Shown in pieces: positions 9,301 to 24,300 of a stretch of DNA of 46,247 nucleotides (position 1 is the first letter of the stretch; every line of letters begins with the position of its first letter). The notes under the pieces are model-generated. The model did no database searches, was not told the origin of the DNA, and saw only the letters and a program-made list of their open reading frames with translations. Origin of the DNA: Gemmatimonadota bacterium (GTDB taxonomy: Bacteria > 4572-55 > J002); contig RFFQ01000168.1 in NCBI GenBank assembly GCA_003697105.1, positions 1 to 46,247 on the forward strand, given 5' to 3'. A program made the translations under genes and the position numbers.

Positions 9301-12300
9301 TCACAACCACGTCCGCCACATTGAACCCAGAGCCGGCAAACTCACCAACGGCATCACTGATTGCCAGATCAAGAATGGTTTCATTGGGGAGGATTTCCAG
9401 ACAGATGTCATCCCCATTTTCAAAGGGAATACCACCCAATTGTTGATCCGATACGTGCGGCGCTTGGGTGTCATAAATGAACGGCAAGGTCAGCAGTTCT
9501 GCCTGATTGCCATTCACATCCACCGGTTGCACCTGAATGGTGTAATTGCCATCATCGGAGCCATCCAAGGCGAACGGTTCTTGCAGCATCCACGTCAAGG
9601 TGGCGATATTATCCACCAGATACTCTCCGGAAGCTTGACCCGGCACCAGTTGGTTCATACGGTCATACAAACCGATATGCGAGCGGGTGAAGTCAATCCC
9701 GCCGCTATAGTCCGTCACTTGCGCTGTGACCCGATCCAGTTGGGTGTAGGTGCGGAAGTAGAAACGGTCACCAATACTGTACGGCGGAACGGCTTCATTG
9801 ACGGTGAATTCGTAGAAATAACTAAACGGTTGGCCCACAACCCCATTGACCGGCAGGGCACCCAGTTCTTCACCTTCAACAAAGTAGTAAGTGAGGTCTT
9901 CTACCGGATCGATTTCGGTGATCGTTACCGTCCAGCTATCGGCGGGTGCATCATCGGAAAGGGCAACCGGAGTGCTCATGGATCCGCCGGAGATCGCACC
10001 GCGATCATCAAACAAGGGGCGCGAGGCAAAGGGTAGCCGCCCGACGACACCCCGCGGCGACGCCGACAAGACCACCGGATTGACTTGATCCGTTCCGATA
10101 CTAAATTGAATCTCCCGTACCGGTGCAAAATTGCCGTTGTTATCCAGCGTAGTGACGATCAGGGTGTAAAGACCTTCCGTCAAGTTGCCTGCCACATCAT
10201 AAACCAGCGAATCTCCTTCTATCCGGCGATTGCCCAACGGAATCGAATTACCGGCTTCATCCACCAAACCCATAGAAGAATGGGTAAAATCAACACCCTC
10301 AATCTCACAATCGGTACCAAAATCTTGAATCAATGCCCAGACCGTCGAGAGGCTACCGAGTGAATACCCCTCTTCCGGATAGTTCGCCAATACCACCGGC
10401 GGGACAAAATCCACCCCGTAGATAAACGGTATCACGGCGGAGGTGATATTACCAGCAACATCTTGCGTGGTCACGGTGATCCGGGCTTGTCCACTCTGGC
10501 GCGGCAACGGATCGGTAAACGTGAACCGCAGTTGTTGACCGACACGGACGGTTTCACCGGCGATATCCGTGTTATTGAGACGGAATGCCACGGCGGCAGA
10601 ATCAATCCCGGAAGCATCCGCCATCAGATTCACCCGAATCTGGCTACTAACCGGTGCGGCATCGGCAATAGAGACGGTTTCCACGACGAAATAATCCCCC
10701 GGATTGAACGGCTGTGAGCCTTGTTGGACTACGAAGCGGAGTGCTCCATCAGCGGCGTCAAACGGGATGCCATACTGCCCAAAGTTCGGCTCGGCTCCGG
10801 AGACAGAGCCAATGACACTGTAGGCGTTGCGCCCTAAACTGATCGTCCAGACTTCCGTTTGGATACGAGCGGGGTCTAGGATTTGAACCGGACTGAGCAC
10901 CCCATTGGACGGAGTACCCACATCAACCGTATCCACAATGGTGGCACTCGCTGTGGCACCACCAAAAATAGGATAGCAGTAGAGTTGATTCTCATCCACT
11001 AAATCCAGTTCGATGTTATCCACAAAAAGAGAGCTAACGCCCGGCGCTTGGGTGTCGATGGTAAAGAAGGTACTCTCCGTGGCGGCGTCACCGGTGGTAT
11101 CCTCGGCATAGACGCGGATTTCATATTGACCATCGGACTGGGGATCGGCTTCTAGCGGGGTATCCAATACCCAGCGTACCTGACTGACAGTACGGGTAGC
11201 CGAGACCGTCGTGAAGACGAAATAATCAGTTGGCTGGTATTGCCCCGGTAAGACCGTGAACGTAAAGAGCGGGTCACCATCTACCGTAATTGCGGTATAT
11301 TGCTCGCTGGTGCGTCCACGTTGGGATTGCATCCCGGAGACCGAACCGAAAACAGTGAAAGAATCGGGGGAGACAAAGCTGACAAACCAATCTTCACTGC
11401 GGATGCGGTTCTGGTTTTCTGGGATGAGGGTAACAGGGGTCATGTTGCCGCTACCCGTACCGAAGAAGCGAACGGGCGATACCGCTGCTTCTGTCAGGGT
11501 GATATATTCCATTTGGGGTTGGCTACCGGCGACGCGAGTGCCATCGTGATAGAGTTCGATGGTAGCGGTTGCCAGTTGCGACCCAACCTCGGCAATGCGG
11601 GCACTGACCTCGTAGAGCGGCATCTCCGCAGCACTGAGAATCGCATCCGCCGCGGGGGTCGTGGTAAGGATGCCCGGCGGGACATTATCCGGGCGGTAAG
11701 TAAAGTATGCCGCCCCGGAGTGAGTGTAGGAATTACCGTTAAAATCGAAAATGACGGCATCAATGCGATAGCTACCTTGAGGCAGTTCCACGCCGGTGAG
11801 GTCATAGATGAGGGTAGAATTGCCCTGAATCATGGGAGCATCCAGCGGGATCAGTTGGTCTGAATCCACATGGGTCAGGCTGGCGGCGCTTCGGCTGAAG
11901 TCGATCCCAGAAACATGGGGTGGAATGGGATCACCGAGGTCACGCAGTTCGACCGCCAATTCTGTTAAGCTCCCGGTCGAAACCACCTCTCCATTTGCCG
12001 GATCGGTAGCGACCAACGTCGGAATACCGAAGTCGTAGGCATAGCGGAACGGTATCTGAATCAGATCGGTATAATTCCCCGCTTTATCGGCAATCAGTGC
12101 GCTAAGGATGGCATCACCGTTACCAGCGAGACCTTCCGTAATACTATAAACCGCTTGATCGGCGGAAATGACAAAATTTCCATCGATTGACGTATTATTA
12201 AAGAAAAGATTCATCGTCGAGCGGCTTTCTGAGAGTCCGGCGGTACGGTCGGTGAACGTGAGATAGAAGCCGACCGGCGGTTGTTCCCTTTCCTCTGCAG

Positions 12301-15300
12301 GAAGCGTATTAAAGACGAAGCGGTCACCCCGATTATAGCTGGTGGGGGATTGGGCGGCAAAGACACGAAATGCGACGCCGCTGCCACTACCGTCATTGTA
12401 ATCATCGGATTCGTAACGAACGCCGACAAGTCCGGTATTTTCCTGTAGCCCCGTGATGGAACTCCAGACCTGATAAGCAACCGGGGAGGTAAAGCGAATC
12501 TCCCAGACATTGACAGGCGCCCCCGAGCCAACACCGAGGATGTTGACAGGTTCAGTGATGGTCATGGGGTCGGTATCGATAAAAGTCGGAATTGTGGCAA
12601 AAGCTTGTGGGAAATTCCAGCCAATGAGGTCTCGCACCACATTATCGGCAAGGAGGTCATGTTGCTGCCACTGATCCGTTGCCCAGACATCGACGGCGGC
12701 GGCATCGAGGCGCGGCGCTTGGGTATCGTAAACAAAGGGGATATCCAGTTGGCGGACATTCCCGTTGTGATCCACGGCGGTAACAGCGATGGTATAGGCA
12801 CCATCATCGGCGCCATTTTCCGCGAGCAGTTCTTCCAGCACAAAGCCGACGGTGACGAGGGTATCCTGACCGGCTGGAGTATAGAGAGTATCACGTCCGA
12901 CAAGGTCGCCACGGGGTCCGGAGAGGCGGACAGTGGTTTGAGCCACATCCACCCCAGCGCCACCATCCCACAGGGTAACCCGGACATCGGAAAGACGCGG
13001 AAGAATATCGACAGTAAAGCGATCACCGGTGGTATAACCGGGTTCGACCTCTTCCACTACCAGATAAAGCCCCTCACCAAAGGGGTGGTAGCCAGTGGTG
13101 GTATAAGGTACGCCGACGGTACCGATGCTATCCTGTGTACCAGAAAATGAGCCGCTGACGGTGAAGTTTTCAGACGAAATAAAATCAATGGTCCAGGTTT
13201 CCATCGGGGCGGTATCACCCACATCGAGTACCTGCATGAGACCAGCGGTGGGCAGCCCGGTATCGATAAAGCGCGGTTGGGCAGGATACGGGGTCGCATT
13301 AATAAATTGATTGGCATACGGGGTGGTGTAGAGCACCAACGGCGGAATTTGATCCGTACCCAGAGCAAACAGGGTGGTATCCTGCCGGACATTGCCGTTG
13401 TTATCCACTGCGCGGACAATCATTTGATAGACATCCGTGGGCAGGGGTTCTAGGGGTTGAACCTGAACGGTATCCCCGTGGACGGTCTTCGTTGCCGGGA
13501 AAAATTCACCCAACAGATTGTAAATGAAAATGGTCGAAGCGTCAAAGTCCACCCCAGCGATGAGGTCTGGATATTGGGGACGGGAGCGATAGGTATCTGC
13601 GAGGCGTGCCCAGAGTTGGGGTTGACTGGCTTCTACGATTGTATTTGCCGCCGGATAACGGTTGAGAACAAGCGGGGCATCGACATCATATACATATTCG
13701 ATAGGAATCACCGTTTGACTGACATTCCCTGCCCGATCCACAAAGCGGATGCGGACGGCACCGGTATCGTTAATGGCGGGAGCATTCGCCAAAAGAGTAA
13801 TCATAAAGAGGTCATCGCCAAAACAGACGGCATCCACCGGAATGGGTTGCCCGCCGAGAGTCATTTCAACTTGTGTGGTATCCAAATCGGGGCAGGTGGT
13901 CTGAAATTCGATGCGGTCAGATTGGTCTAAGCTCGCACCAATCACGTTCATCTGACCGGGAGTGAGTACCTGACCATCACCCCCTTCGACGTGGGAAAGC
14001 ACGATGGGTTGAAAGATCACCGGTGGCTGGCTATCAATGGAAAAATCCAGAAAGGCGATGGTTTCCTGACCGGCTAAATCCGTGGCATGAACTTCCACCA
14101 GATAGGTACCATCTGCCGCTAAGGGAGTGTTAAAGACGTAGCCAAGGCGCGGCAAGCTGGTTTGTGCCGAAACGGTGGAAAAGATAAAACGATCCCCCGC
14201 CTCGTAATCCGAACCGAGAACTTGGAAGCGGAGCGCCCCGTTATCCGTCGTATAAACCTCACTGACCTGCCCGTTTGCTTGCCGCCCGGAACGTGTACCA
14301 AAAACGGTAAAGGAATCCGGTACCCCCTGTTGATCTTCAAAGATGGTGATGAACCAATCTTCAGTGCGAAGGCGGTCTTCATTCTGAATGGTCAAATTCG
14401 CGACCGTGCCCGGATTGCCCGGTAATGCCGTCACCGGCGTGACAAACGCCCCGTAGGTATTAGGCACTTCATAGAAGATCGACTGTCCCGGCGGAACATT
14501 CACCCCTTGCACACTCACATAACTCACGCTCGGGTTGGGATTAAGACCCATATTCGCATCCACAAGTTCCACCCACAGGGTATCCAGCGGCACATCCGCC
14601 TGATTGAGAATCGAACCATCTGCCGGATTCGACGTATAGACCAGCGGCGCGACATCATCTACCGTGACAGTGAAATTGACAATTTGCGGGTCGGTACTAT
14701 TGCCATTGGAATCCACCCCGGTAATGGTCAATTCATAGAATCCATTCGGCAGTGGCGACGCCAAGTGAAGGGTGACTTCTACGGGGTCTGTTCCGGCGGA
14801 AATCACGAGGGAATCTCCGCGGTCATACTGCGGATAGAGCGTTCCATCATCCAAATTCAGCAAGGATAAGCTAGCGGAGGCGACTCCAGAAGGCTGACGA
14901 TCTCCAATGTCGGTCAACCGTACCCACAACGAATCCAGTTGATTCGCCACAAAGACTTGTCCCTCCTGAGGATAGCTCTCCTGAATTTGCGGCGGGTCAA
15001 AATCATAGGCGTAGCGGAACCGCTGGGTAAACTGGCTGCGATTGCCGGCAAAATCCACTAATTCCACCTCAAAAGTACCAAATCCATTTTGATTAGGCAG
15101 GGCGACCTCCAAGATGACCCCCTCCAACGTGACCAGCGTATCGATAATCACGGCGGCAGGATAATCAAAGCGGAATGTGCTGGCGGCAGTATTAATCCCC
15201 GTCCCGGAAGGATTATCCGAGGCGTTCAGCCGCAATTCGACCGATTCCAACACCTGTGCCGCTTCACCGGGCGCATAGGTGCTAAACGTAAAGATGTCAC

Positions 15301-18300
15301 CGGGGTTAAAGCGCTGGCTCCCCTGCGTAATACTAAAGAAGAACGCACTATTATAGGGTTGGTAGAGAGACCCCACCGTCCCATACGGCTGAATACCGGA
15401 AACACTGCCCACAACTTGAAATGTATTGATTCCGATAAACGTTACCGTCCAATCTTCAGTATAAATTCGTGACGGTTGGACGATGACCGGTAAAGACATC
15501 TGCCCATTGGAGGGCAACCCGTTATCGGTAAAGACGGGAGGTGTCACCGAGGCATCTTCCGTACCACCCACATAACTGCCCAGACGTTCATAGACATCCT
15601 GATCCGGTTGGGTTAAAACGGTCGAACCCACTACAATGGAATCCACCGCCGCCGGACGGGTATCATAGGTGAAATTCACAATGGATGTGCCCGGACTAAA
15701 CCCATTATTATCCACGGGGGTAATTTCCACGGTGTAAAGTCCATCTTGCGAGCCATCTTCCAGACGCGGGGTATCAAGTTCCCAACGCAAGACCACCGTA
15801 TCTCGACGACCCGGCGTAAATTCCTCAAATAATTGTTGCCCGTTCACTAAATTACCATCAGGATCATACAACCGGATGGTGGAGGCTTCCACATCGACAC
15901 CGACCCCCTGATGATCGGTAATTGTTGCCGAAACGGCACTTAAATTGGAGAAAGTACGGAAGCGGTAAACATCCCCAAAACCAAAGCCGGGGATAGTTGG
16001 GGTCACCATCAACTCAACTCCTGAGCCAACGGCATAGGTATCCGATTGGTACACCTGACCGACCCGTCCACGATTGCGTTGCAACCCGGCCAGAGAACCC
16101 CGCACGGTGTAAGTGGTATCACTGGTAAAGCGCACTTCCCAGCGTTGGGAGGGGGTATCAGCCCCGACGTTCCGCACGGTCAACCGCCCATTACCGCCCG
16201 TCACACTGCCGTAATTCACAAAGACCGGTTCTGAAGCATAACTATCCCCATTGATCACTGCCCCATCTGCCGGACCGGACGCTAAAATCTCGGGCGGTAC
16301 AAAATCATAACCGATGCTGAAAAAGACCGTATCTTCTAGCGTATTGGCGTTAAAATCGACCAAATCCAGCCGCAACTGGTATTCTCCATTGGTCAACGGG
16401 TCGGGCTGCCCGTTATCACGAAGATAGATAAACAGGGTATCCCCGCGGAACGCCACTTCATCGGGTTCAATGGGGGTTTCCGTGGAATCCAAGAGGGTGA
16501 TCGAACTAACAGCGGGATCGACGCCTGCGGTCTGCCATTGGTTCCCAACATCACGGAAATTCACCCAGAGGGTATCTACCGGGTCATCAATAATCGTAGC
16601 GTTATTGGGTGGGTAGGAGGCCACCACCACCGGCGGTTCAAAATCCCGCCCGTAGGTAAACCGGACGGAATATGCCTCGCTGTTCGTCCCGTAGTCCTGT
16701 AAACTCAGGATGAAAAAGCCATCCAAATTAAATTGGCGCAAGGTATCTCGTACCCCAAAACGCAAATGGTTCTCATCCGCGCTCACTGTTCCATTGACCT
16801 GTTCATTTTCAAAATAGAATAGAGGCGCGCTATTATCCGGGTCAAAACCGGTTCCGGCAAACGGAACTCTCTGTGATTCATCTTGGATTTCCGCCACAAA
16901 CCACGGTTGCTCTTCCTGACGGAGTGCGCTCAAATCTGCCGTAATCACATTTTCGCGCCAATTTGTCAAACTCAGCGTATCCACAATACTATCAGGATGC
17001 CCCACCGCAAAATAGACCGCCACCGGATACGGTGCTTCGGTATCAATAATAAATTCAGCGGTATCTACCGGTGCGGCATTTCCGGCGCCATCTTCTGCGT
17101 AGGTTCGCAACTGGTACACCCCATCCTGACTGCCATCCGGCACGCTACCCAACGGATAAATCGGCGGATCGGGCGTAAATCCCAGATATTGCGTATTGCG
17201 CGTTGCCGAGATTGTGGTAAAGGTAAACTCATCACCCGCATCGTAGGCGGCACCGTTGACAATAAAACTAAATGCCGGCGCACCGTCCAACAACACCACA
17301 TATTGTTCGTTCACATGGCCGGAAGCCTGATTTCCGGAGACCGTACCGTACACATTAAACGTGGTAGCGGTTTCCATGATCACCCGCCAATCTTCGGTAA
17401 CCAACCGTTCTGCGCCACCGGGTTCAATTTGCGGGTGTAGCATCGAGCCACTCGGTGTCGACATCCCTTGATCGTGGAAGATCGGCTCCGAAATAAACGC
17501 CCCATGCCCCGGCGCACTATAGTGGAAGTTCTGCCCGGATAGCGGGTTTGCGCTGATGTACGGCGGTGGCATGACGGAAATATAAGAAGCACCGTAATTC
17601 AGACCCACATTGGCATCGATTACCTCTGCCGCGAGGGTATCCAAATCCGCCAACCGGTCTGAAAAGACCACATCCCCATCTGCCGGAATCGTACCCACAA
17701 TTACCGGCGGAGCATTATCGAACGTGACTGAAATTTCAGTCTCATACGGGGGTGCCAGATGATTATTCAAATCTTGAGCGTAAACCGTTACGGCATAATT
17801 ACCATTGGATAACGCGCCATCTGCCGGAATCCAATAAAGCAGACTATCACCGATCAAGCCTTGATCCGCCGCCGGGAGCAGTTGATTTGAACCCAACGCA
17901 ACCACTTCCATAAAGGAAGCCGGGCTAAGACCCACCGGCGTCATATCCCGGTCGCGCACAATCGCATACAACGTATCAATTGGCGACCCACTATAGCCTT
18001 CGGGGATAGTACGAACCACCACCGGCGCGGCGTGGTCATACTGGTAATCAAACGCAACATCAATTTCGGCAATATTCCCTGCTCCGTCGATCAGGGTTAA
18101 TCTTAACATACCTTGACCATTTCCACCGGGGGCGCGATCAAAGGTATAAGCCAGTGAATCACCCGCGACCGTAACAACACCTACCGGCGATTCACCCACG
18201 AAGGGGTGATCAAAATCGACCGTTAGCGTTGACAGCCGGTGGTTCAATTCGCTGGCATCCGGCTGGACAGTCACTTGAATAGCGGTTGGGGTTGCTCCGC

Positions 18301-21300
18301 TAATTCGTTCGGCAAATTGTTCAAACACAAATTTATCGCCCAAATTGTATTGGGTGTTATTCGCCGCCGCTTGGACGGTATAGGTAAAACCTTCATTAAC
18401 GGTATAAGCCTGACCCACTACCTGATTCTCGGTCACCAATTCCCCATTTTGATAGACATCGTAATGGCGCGCGCCGGTAAAGATCAATTCCCAATAGATG
18501 TCACTTTCGGGGCTAACCGTGCTATTATAGACGAGTGACATCTGCCCTTGGGTTACCCGTCCGGCATTATCCACAAACGTGGGACGGGTCGCAAAGGTGG
18601 GGGTAACATTGCCTTCTGCGAGTTCGGTCACAATATTGAGTGATGCGGGTTGTAAGACCTGCGAACCCCAACGGAGTTCGGCAATTTCCGGCATTTGCGT
18701 ATCAATGGTAAAGGTCGTCGTATAGACCGGCGCCACATTGCCATTCCGATCCACCGGCGTGATCGTCATTGTGTAGTCACCATCGGCTAAGGGAGCATCC
18801 GGTACCAGCGCCACCCAACTAAAATTACTGCCAAAATTTGGTACAAATGTGCGAATGGTATCCAACGTGACATTGGTAATGGCAATCGTCGTGGCATTCA
18901 AGTCAATCCCGGAGCCACCATCATCCCCAAAAGCGACCGGGATCACGGTGAGTGGTTCGGCAACCGTGCTGAGATGAAAGGCATCATCGATGCTGTATCC
19001 CCCACCTGTGCCCCGAATGCGGAAGCGAATCCCATCACCGGTAGCAAAGGTGTTAGACTCATAAATTTGACCCACACGACCGTTCTGTTGGGGTCCGGAG
19101 ACCGACCCTTCCACCGTGAACGTGGTGCTGGTAATCATGGTAATGACCCAATCTTCTGTGGTGGAATAGGGCCCAACTTCCAAATCTTCCAAAATGGGGG
19201 TTGTGGGGTTCCCGGTATCCACAAAAATCGGGTCTGTCACATACAGATTCGCGCCGGCGGCAGTGCCATTTGCCGGAGCAACCGCCAGCACTTGCGGCGG
19301 AGTCACATCATATTGGAACGTAAATGGTGAGACCACCGTCGCACTATTGCCTTCCACATCCACCGCGTAAACCCGAATAAAATAGTCACCATTTTCCGCT
19401 TCGGTATCCAGCGGATCATCCAGAGAGAGCACTAAGCGACCGTTTGCCGGTTCAGGGGTCAGCGTGCCCGACAGCGCTTGCCCGCCGGCATCTTGCAGAT
19501 CGATATGGGAATGATCCCAATCGACACCGGCACCGCGCCCTTCACTCAATTCAGCGATAATCTGACCGATTTGCGATTGGACCAGCGAATCGGGAGCTGG
19601 AATAGTCCTTACGACCGGCGCCCGGACATCTAGATTGAAGAGGAAGGAAGCTTCATAAGCCCCTTGGATGGTATTTCCGGCAAGGTCGTAGGGTTGAACT
19701 TGGAAGTAATATTCTGCATTTTCGAGCGCTTCGACCGGTTCAAAATAGATCACGGTATCCCCAACGGCGGTTTTGGTACCGGAAATTTCCGCGCCGGTTT
19801 CAGATTCAAAAAGCCGTATAGTTGTCCGCACCACATCAATTCCGGACGCCTCTGGATGAGCCAGACGGCTCGCCGGTACCGGGTCATTCAGGCAAACTTT
19901 GATGCGGAAAGCGTTACCTAGAATGGAGTCCACAATGGCACCCGGTTGCGGGTAGAGACACGCCTCTACAATATCGGGGTCAATGGTATCAAAGATGAAG
20001 GCGGAGGTATCCGGCGGTGCTTGATTGCCGAGCGAATCCTGAGTTGTAACCACAATGCCATAACGCCCATCCGCGGAGCCATCAATCGGTAACGGTAAGA
20101 AGTTGAGTACCAAGAGGGAATCGCCCTGAGTCGTTTTGGTAACCGGCACACCTCGCCAGACATCGCCGGCAGAGAGTAGTGAATCCGCTGTTGGAATCGC
20201 CAGTTGGATGGTCGAGGTTTGGACATTCGCCCCAATGCCAATCCCATCATTCAATAGGGCGGAGACCGACGAAATGGGTTGATTTTCCGCACTATTCACC
20301 GGCGGAAGAGTCGCGACAACCAGTGGTGGTGTATCATCAAAGCGGAAGGTAGAAGTCGCGGTTGTGAAGTTACCGTCGCGGTCATAGGCCTCAACGGTGA
20401 AGGTGTAAGTACCGTCGCCTTCTAGAGCTTCGGTAAGGGTGAGATAGATCGTATTAATGCCATCGGTAGAGCGGACCCCATCCAGAGATTCACCGCTTGG
20501 GCTGAGCAGGGTGATGGCGGAATTTTCCAGATCGACACCGAAGCCGGGGTTGCCGAGATCACCGCCATCCTGTAGTTGTGCGGAAAGGACAAGCAACGAG
20601 TCCACGGCTTGGTTAAGCGCCGGATAAAACTGGGTGACGGCGGGTCCAGTGGTATCGCGTTCCATACGGAGGTTTCGTTCTGCCCGGCTGGGTACGGTTT
20701 GGGAGAGAGCTTGGGCAAGAACGATAATTTTATACGTACCTTCACTGAGTCTTCGTCCGTTGGCATCATTACCGGTCCAGAAGATGGTGTGCCCTTGGTC
20801 TTCCGTGGGGAAGCGAATACCGGCATCAATGGTTTGAAGGAGTTCATCAACGTAGTACGTGCCAAAGGTAAAGACATCGCCGGGTTCAAAGGGGGTAGTA
20901 CCGGAGTAGATGGCAAATTCCAGCCCATAAGTGGAATTCGTATAGAGACCTTGGTCAATGGTAAAGGTATCAACAATGGTATAAGCTGAACCGGTATCCC
21001 GATAAGCAAGTGCCCATTGGGTACCTTCAGCGGAGATAGCCTCCACGCGCCAGTCATAGGTGCGGGCGTTGGAACCATCGGTTTCTACGAGGGTCATGCG
21101 CCCTTTACCCGGAGAGGGGTTGGCTGATTGGAATTGAGGAATCGTGGCGGCGGTGGTGATGGAGCGGACTTCTATCTCGACTTCGCTTTGGCGGTCCACC
21201 TCAAAGGTGATGTCGGCACCGTGACCGTTTTGCTGGACATTTTCGATGGTGACGGCGACATCAATGCTGATATTGAGTTGTTCGGTAACTTGGCTGGTGA

Positions 21301-24300
21301 CACGGTTTCCAGCGACATCTTGCCCATCGATAATAAAGTTATAAACACCGTTGGGCATGGTTTCACCGTTGGTATTGGTACCATTCCAGCTGACAAGCCC
21401 ACCGTCATTTTCATCAGCGGAGAAGGTGAGTTGGCGGGTGATATTGGGGTCACTGGAATTAATGATGGTGATGGTACCAATGATATTTTCGGTGACGCCA
21501 AAGCGGAAGCGAATATTGCTAGATTGTGATGGAGGCGAATAACAGGTATAGAGACGTTCTCGCCCGAGCCAGACCGTGGGACAGACAGGCTCATCATTAT
21601 CGGAGTCAACGATAAAAGAGGGACGTTGATTATCAATGACAAACGTTCGTTGGATGGCAGATTGCCGCGAATCCGCCTGAATGATGATGGTCATGGTATC
21701 GGGGTCGGTACCGGGTTGATTGAAGTGGAAGTCATCGCTCGGGTCTTCTGGAGTACCGCCATCATGCGTGCCGTACCAGACAAGGGTATTTTCGCCGGAG
21801 TTATTGGGTGCTGGTGGATTGGAGCGAGCCACGGTGGTAATTTGGATGAGATCACCGGCACGAAACGGAGTATCACCATGGACAACACGGAACATCAAGC
21901 GGGCATCGGTAAGAGGAGCGGTTTCGGGTTGGTAATTTTCATTGATCCAGTACAGTTGGTTGGTGGAAAGGGGTTGCCCGTTATTGACCGGGGTTTGGAT
22001 CCCATTTCCATCCGTGAAAGTAAGACGAAATTGGGTGGAATCATCAAAAGCGACCGTCCACTCGCCGGTGGGCGTCGAATCATCAGAGACGGCGAGGGTA
22101 TCCACAAAACCATTGCCGGTATTGTTAGGATTGATAGTCACACAGGAGACAAAGGCTTGGGAGGTATAGAGCCGCCGGAGGCGTCCATCTTCGTCATAGA
22201 GTTCAATTTGGACGAAGGAACCTGGTCCAGAGAGGTTATATAAGATTTGTGTCGAATCTTTAACACCATCAAAGATAGTTGGGCTAAAGGGGTCATTTTC
22301 AATACGGAGGTCACTGACATAGACCTGCTGGTTGACTGAGATATAATCAAAGACGAAAGTAGAAGTATAGATGCTTTGATTAGGTTCGGGGATGGCATTA
22401 TCGACAACAGTGACACGGATAAGGTAGCAACCATCATCATTGGGATCGGCAATTTGGTTATCTCCGATGAGAAGAAGCCGGAGTTCGCCAGTATTGGGAT
22501 CATATTGTTGTTGACCGTTTAGACGTCCACGCGGCCCGTAGAGTTCAATTTGAAGCAAGTCTTCATTGATACCGGAGCCAGTATCGGTAATAAACGCGGA
22601 GACGGAGTTCAGCGGTGTACTAATGTATTGTCCGCTGGGCGGATCAAATTCAACCACTTGTGGGTCATCAAGGTCTGGATTAAAGATAACGGAATCCACC
22701 TGAATGGTAGAGCGATTGAAAACTTCATCCCGGGCGCGGGCGAAGATATAATTGACGCCGTTGAGAAAATCGGGTGAATCTTGAAGGTCGAGGGCAATGG
22801 TAAAGAGCCCGGTAGTGGGGTCTGTGGTGGCAGTACCTTGGCTAATGGGTAGAATATCATCGTCCTCATCATCTTGGGTATAGCTTGGGTCATTATCGAT
22901 CCAGACTTCGACAGTGGTATTTCGTTCGCTGACACCGGTGACGGTAAGGGGGTCATCGTTCGTCCAGACGGGAACATCGATAAACTGGGGCGGTACGGGT
23001 GGGGTAACGTCCACCTCCATAATACCGGCGGTTTGAGCAAGGGTGCCGTCATTGACAAATTCAGCGCGGAGCTGATAGGTATAGGCACCGCTGGTCAGAT
23101 TCAGTCCGTCTTGATAGGGGTTCCAGGTTAATTGTTGGGAGATGCCGCCGTCCTGATAGATAGCAATTGGATCGGCACAGAGGGTATCAGCCGAATCGAT
23201 GGTCAGGGTATCAACGGGAAGACCGCGCGAGTTGTAAAGAATGACAGATACACAAGCATCCGCCGCTAAGGTATATTGCAGGGTAGAGGTTTCAAAGACA
23301 AAATCACCGTTGGGGGAGAAGGTTTCGGGCACAACGGTAATGTTTTGGATACCGAAGTTCTGTTGGATATCAAAATCAACGAACTGGGTATTCCGGTTTT
23401 GCAGGCTATCAAGGGCAGTGACCACGATATAGTAATCATCATCGGGCAAGGAATAGCCGTGTTGGACGTAGTATCGCATTTGCAGGCGACCATTGGGTAA
23501 CCGGGTTTTCACGATGGAGTCTGCTGGAATCGGGGTAATATCGGAAACAGGTCGCAGATAAAGTGTGGAAGCGTTGAATGCGGGACCGATACCAGCACCA
23601 TCATTGAGAGTAGCTTGGACATAGAGCGCGCCACTGTCATTTTCCGGAAGTTGAGAGACAACCGAGCCTTCTACCGGGGTGGTGGCGATACTGGGAGCAG
23701 AAACATCAATATTGATAATCTGGATGGCAGTGGTATCCTGCGAGGGATTCCCCACCGCATCTTCCGAGAAGAGTTGAAGCGTGTGCACTCCTTCGGAGAA
23801 ACCGACACCGCCTTGATCGACAATCATGCGGAATGAACCATCAAAAGAGATGGGGTCGGCATCGGAACGTGTAACGATACCATCAATGATAGGGATAACG
23901 GTAGCATTTGCCTCATCAACGGAGCCTTCCACCGTGATGTAGGAGGCACGTCCCCAGAAAGAGTTGGTGGATTGAGTCCAGATACCGGGTTCAATATCAA
24001 AGATTACGGGAGCGCCATCGGGACCAGTGAGGTCCACCAACACCGCGATTACACGTTCAATGGAAACATTTCCATCGAGGGTCGTTGCGCGGAGGCGTAC
24101 TTGGTAACCGCCGTCATCGGCGATACCATTGCCATCTGCATCAGCGGGACCATTGAGGGTCACTTCGCCGTTCCACAACTCCAGTTGCGGGTTGACCAGC
24201 GCATAGCGCAGGATGTTATTGGCGAGGGTATCAACCACATCACCTTCCAAAGTCTCAACAGTGACCGTCATGCGGGCGTTTTGAGAGATTTCATACTGAA

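Noticed and set aside
9440-10036. 198-codon plus-strand frame opposite the giant gene
   Set aside because: Antisense shadow of a repeat unit; no ribosome binding site or family motif.
14810-14835. RGDS tetrapeptide in the giant protein as an integrin-binding site
   Set aside because: A few RGD triplets are expected by chance in ~13,800 residues rich in Arg, Gly and Asp; the local context is an ordinary Ig strand/turn.
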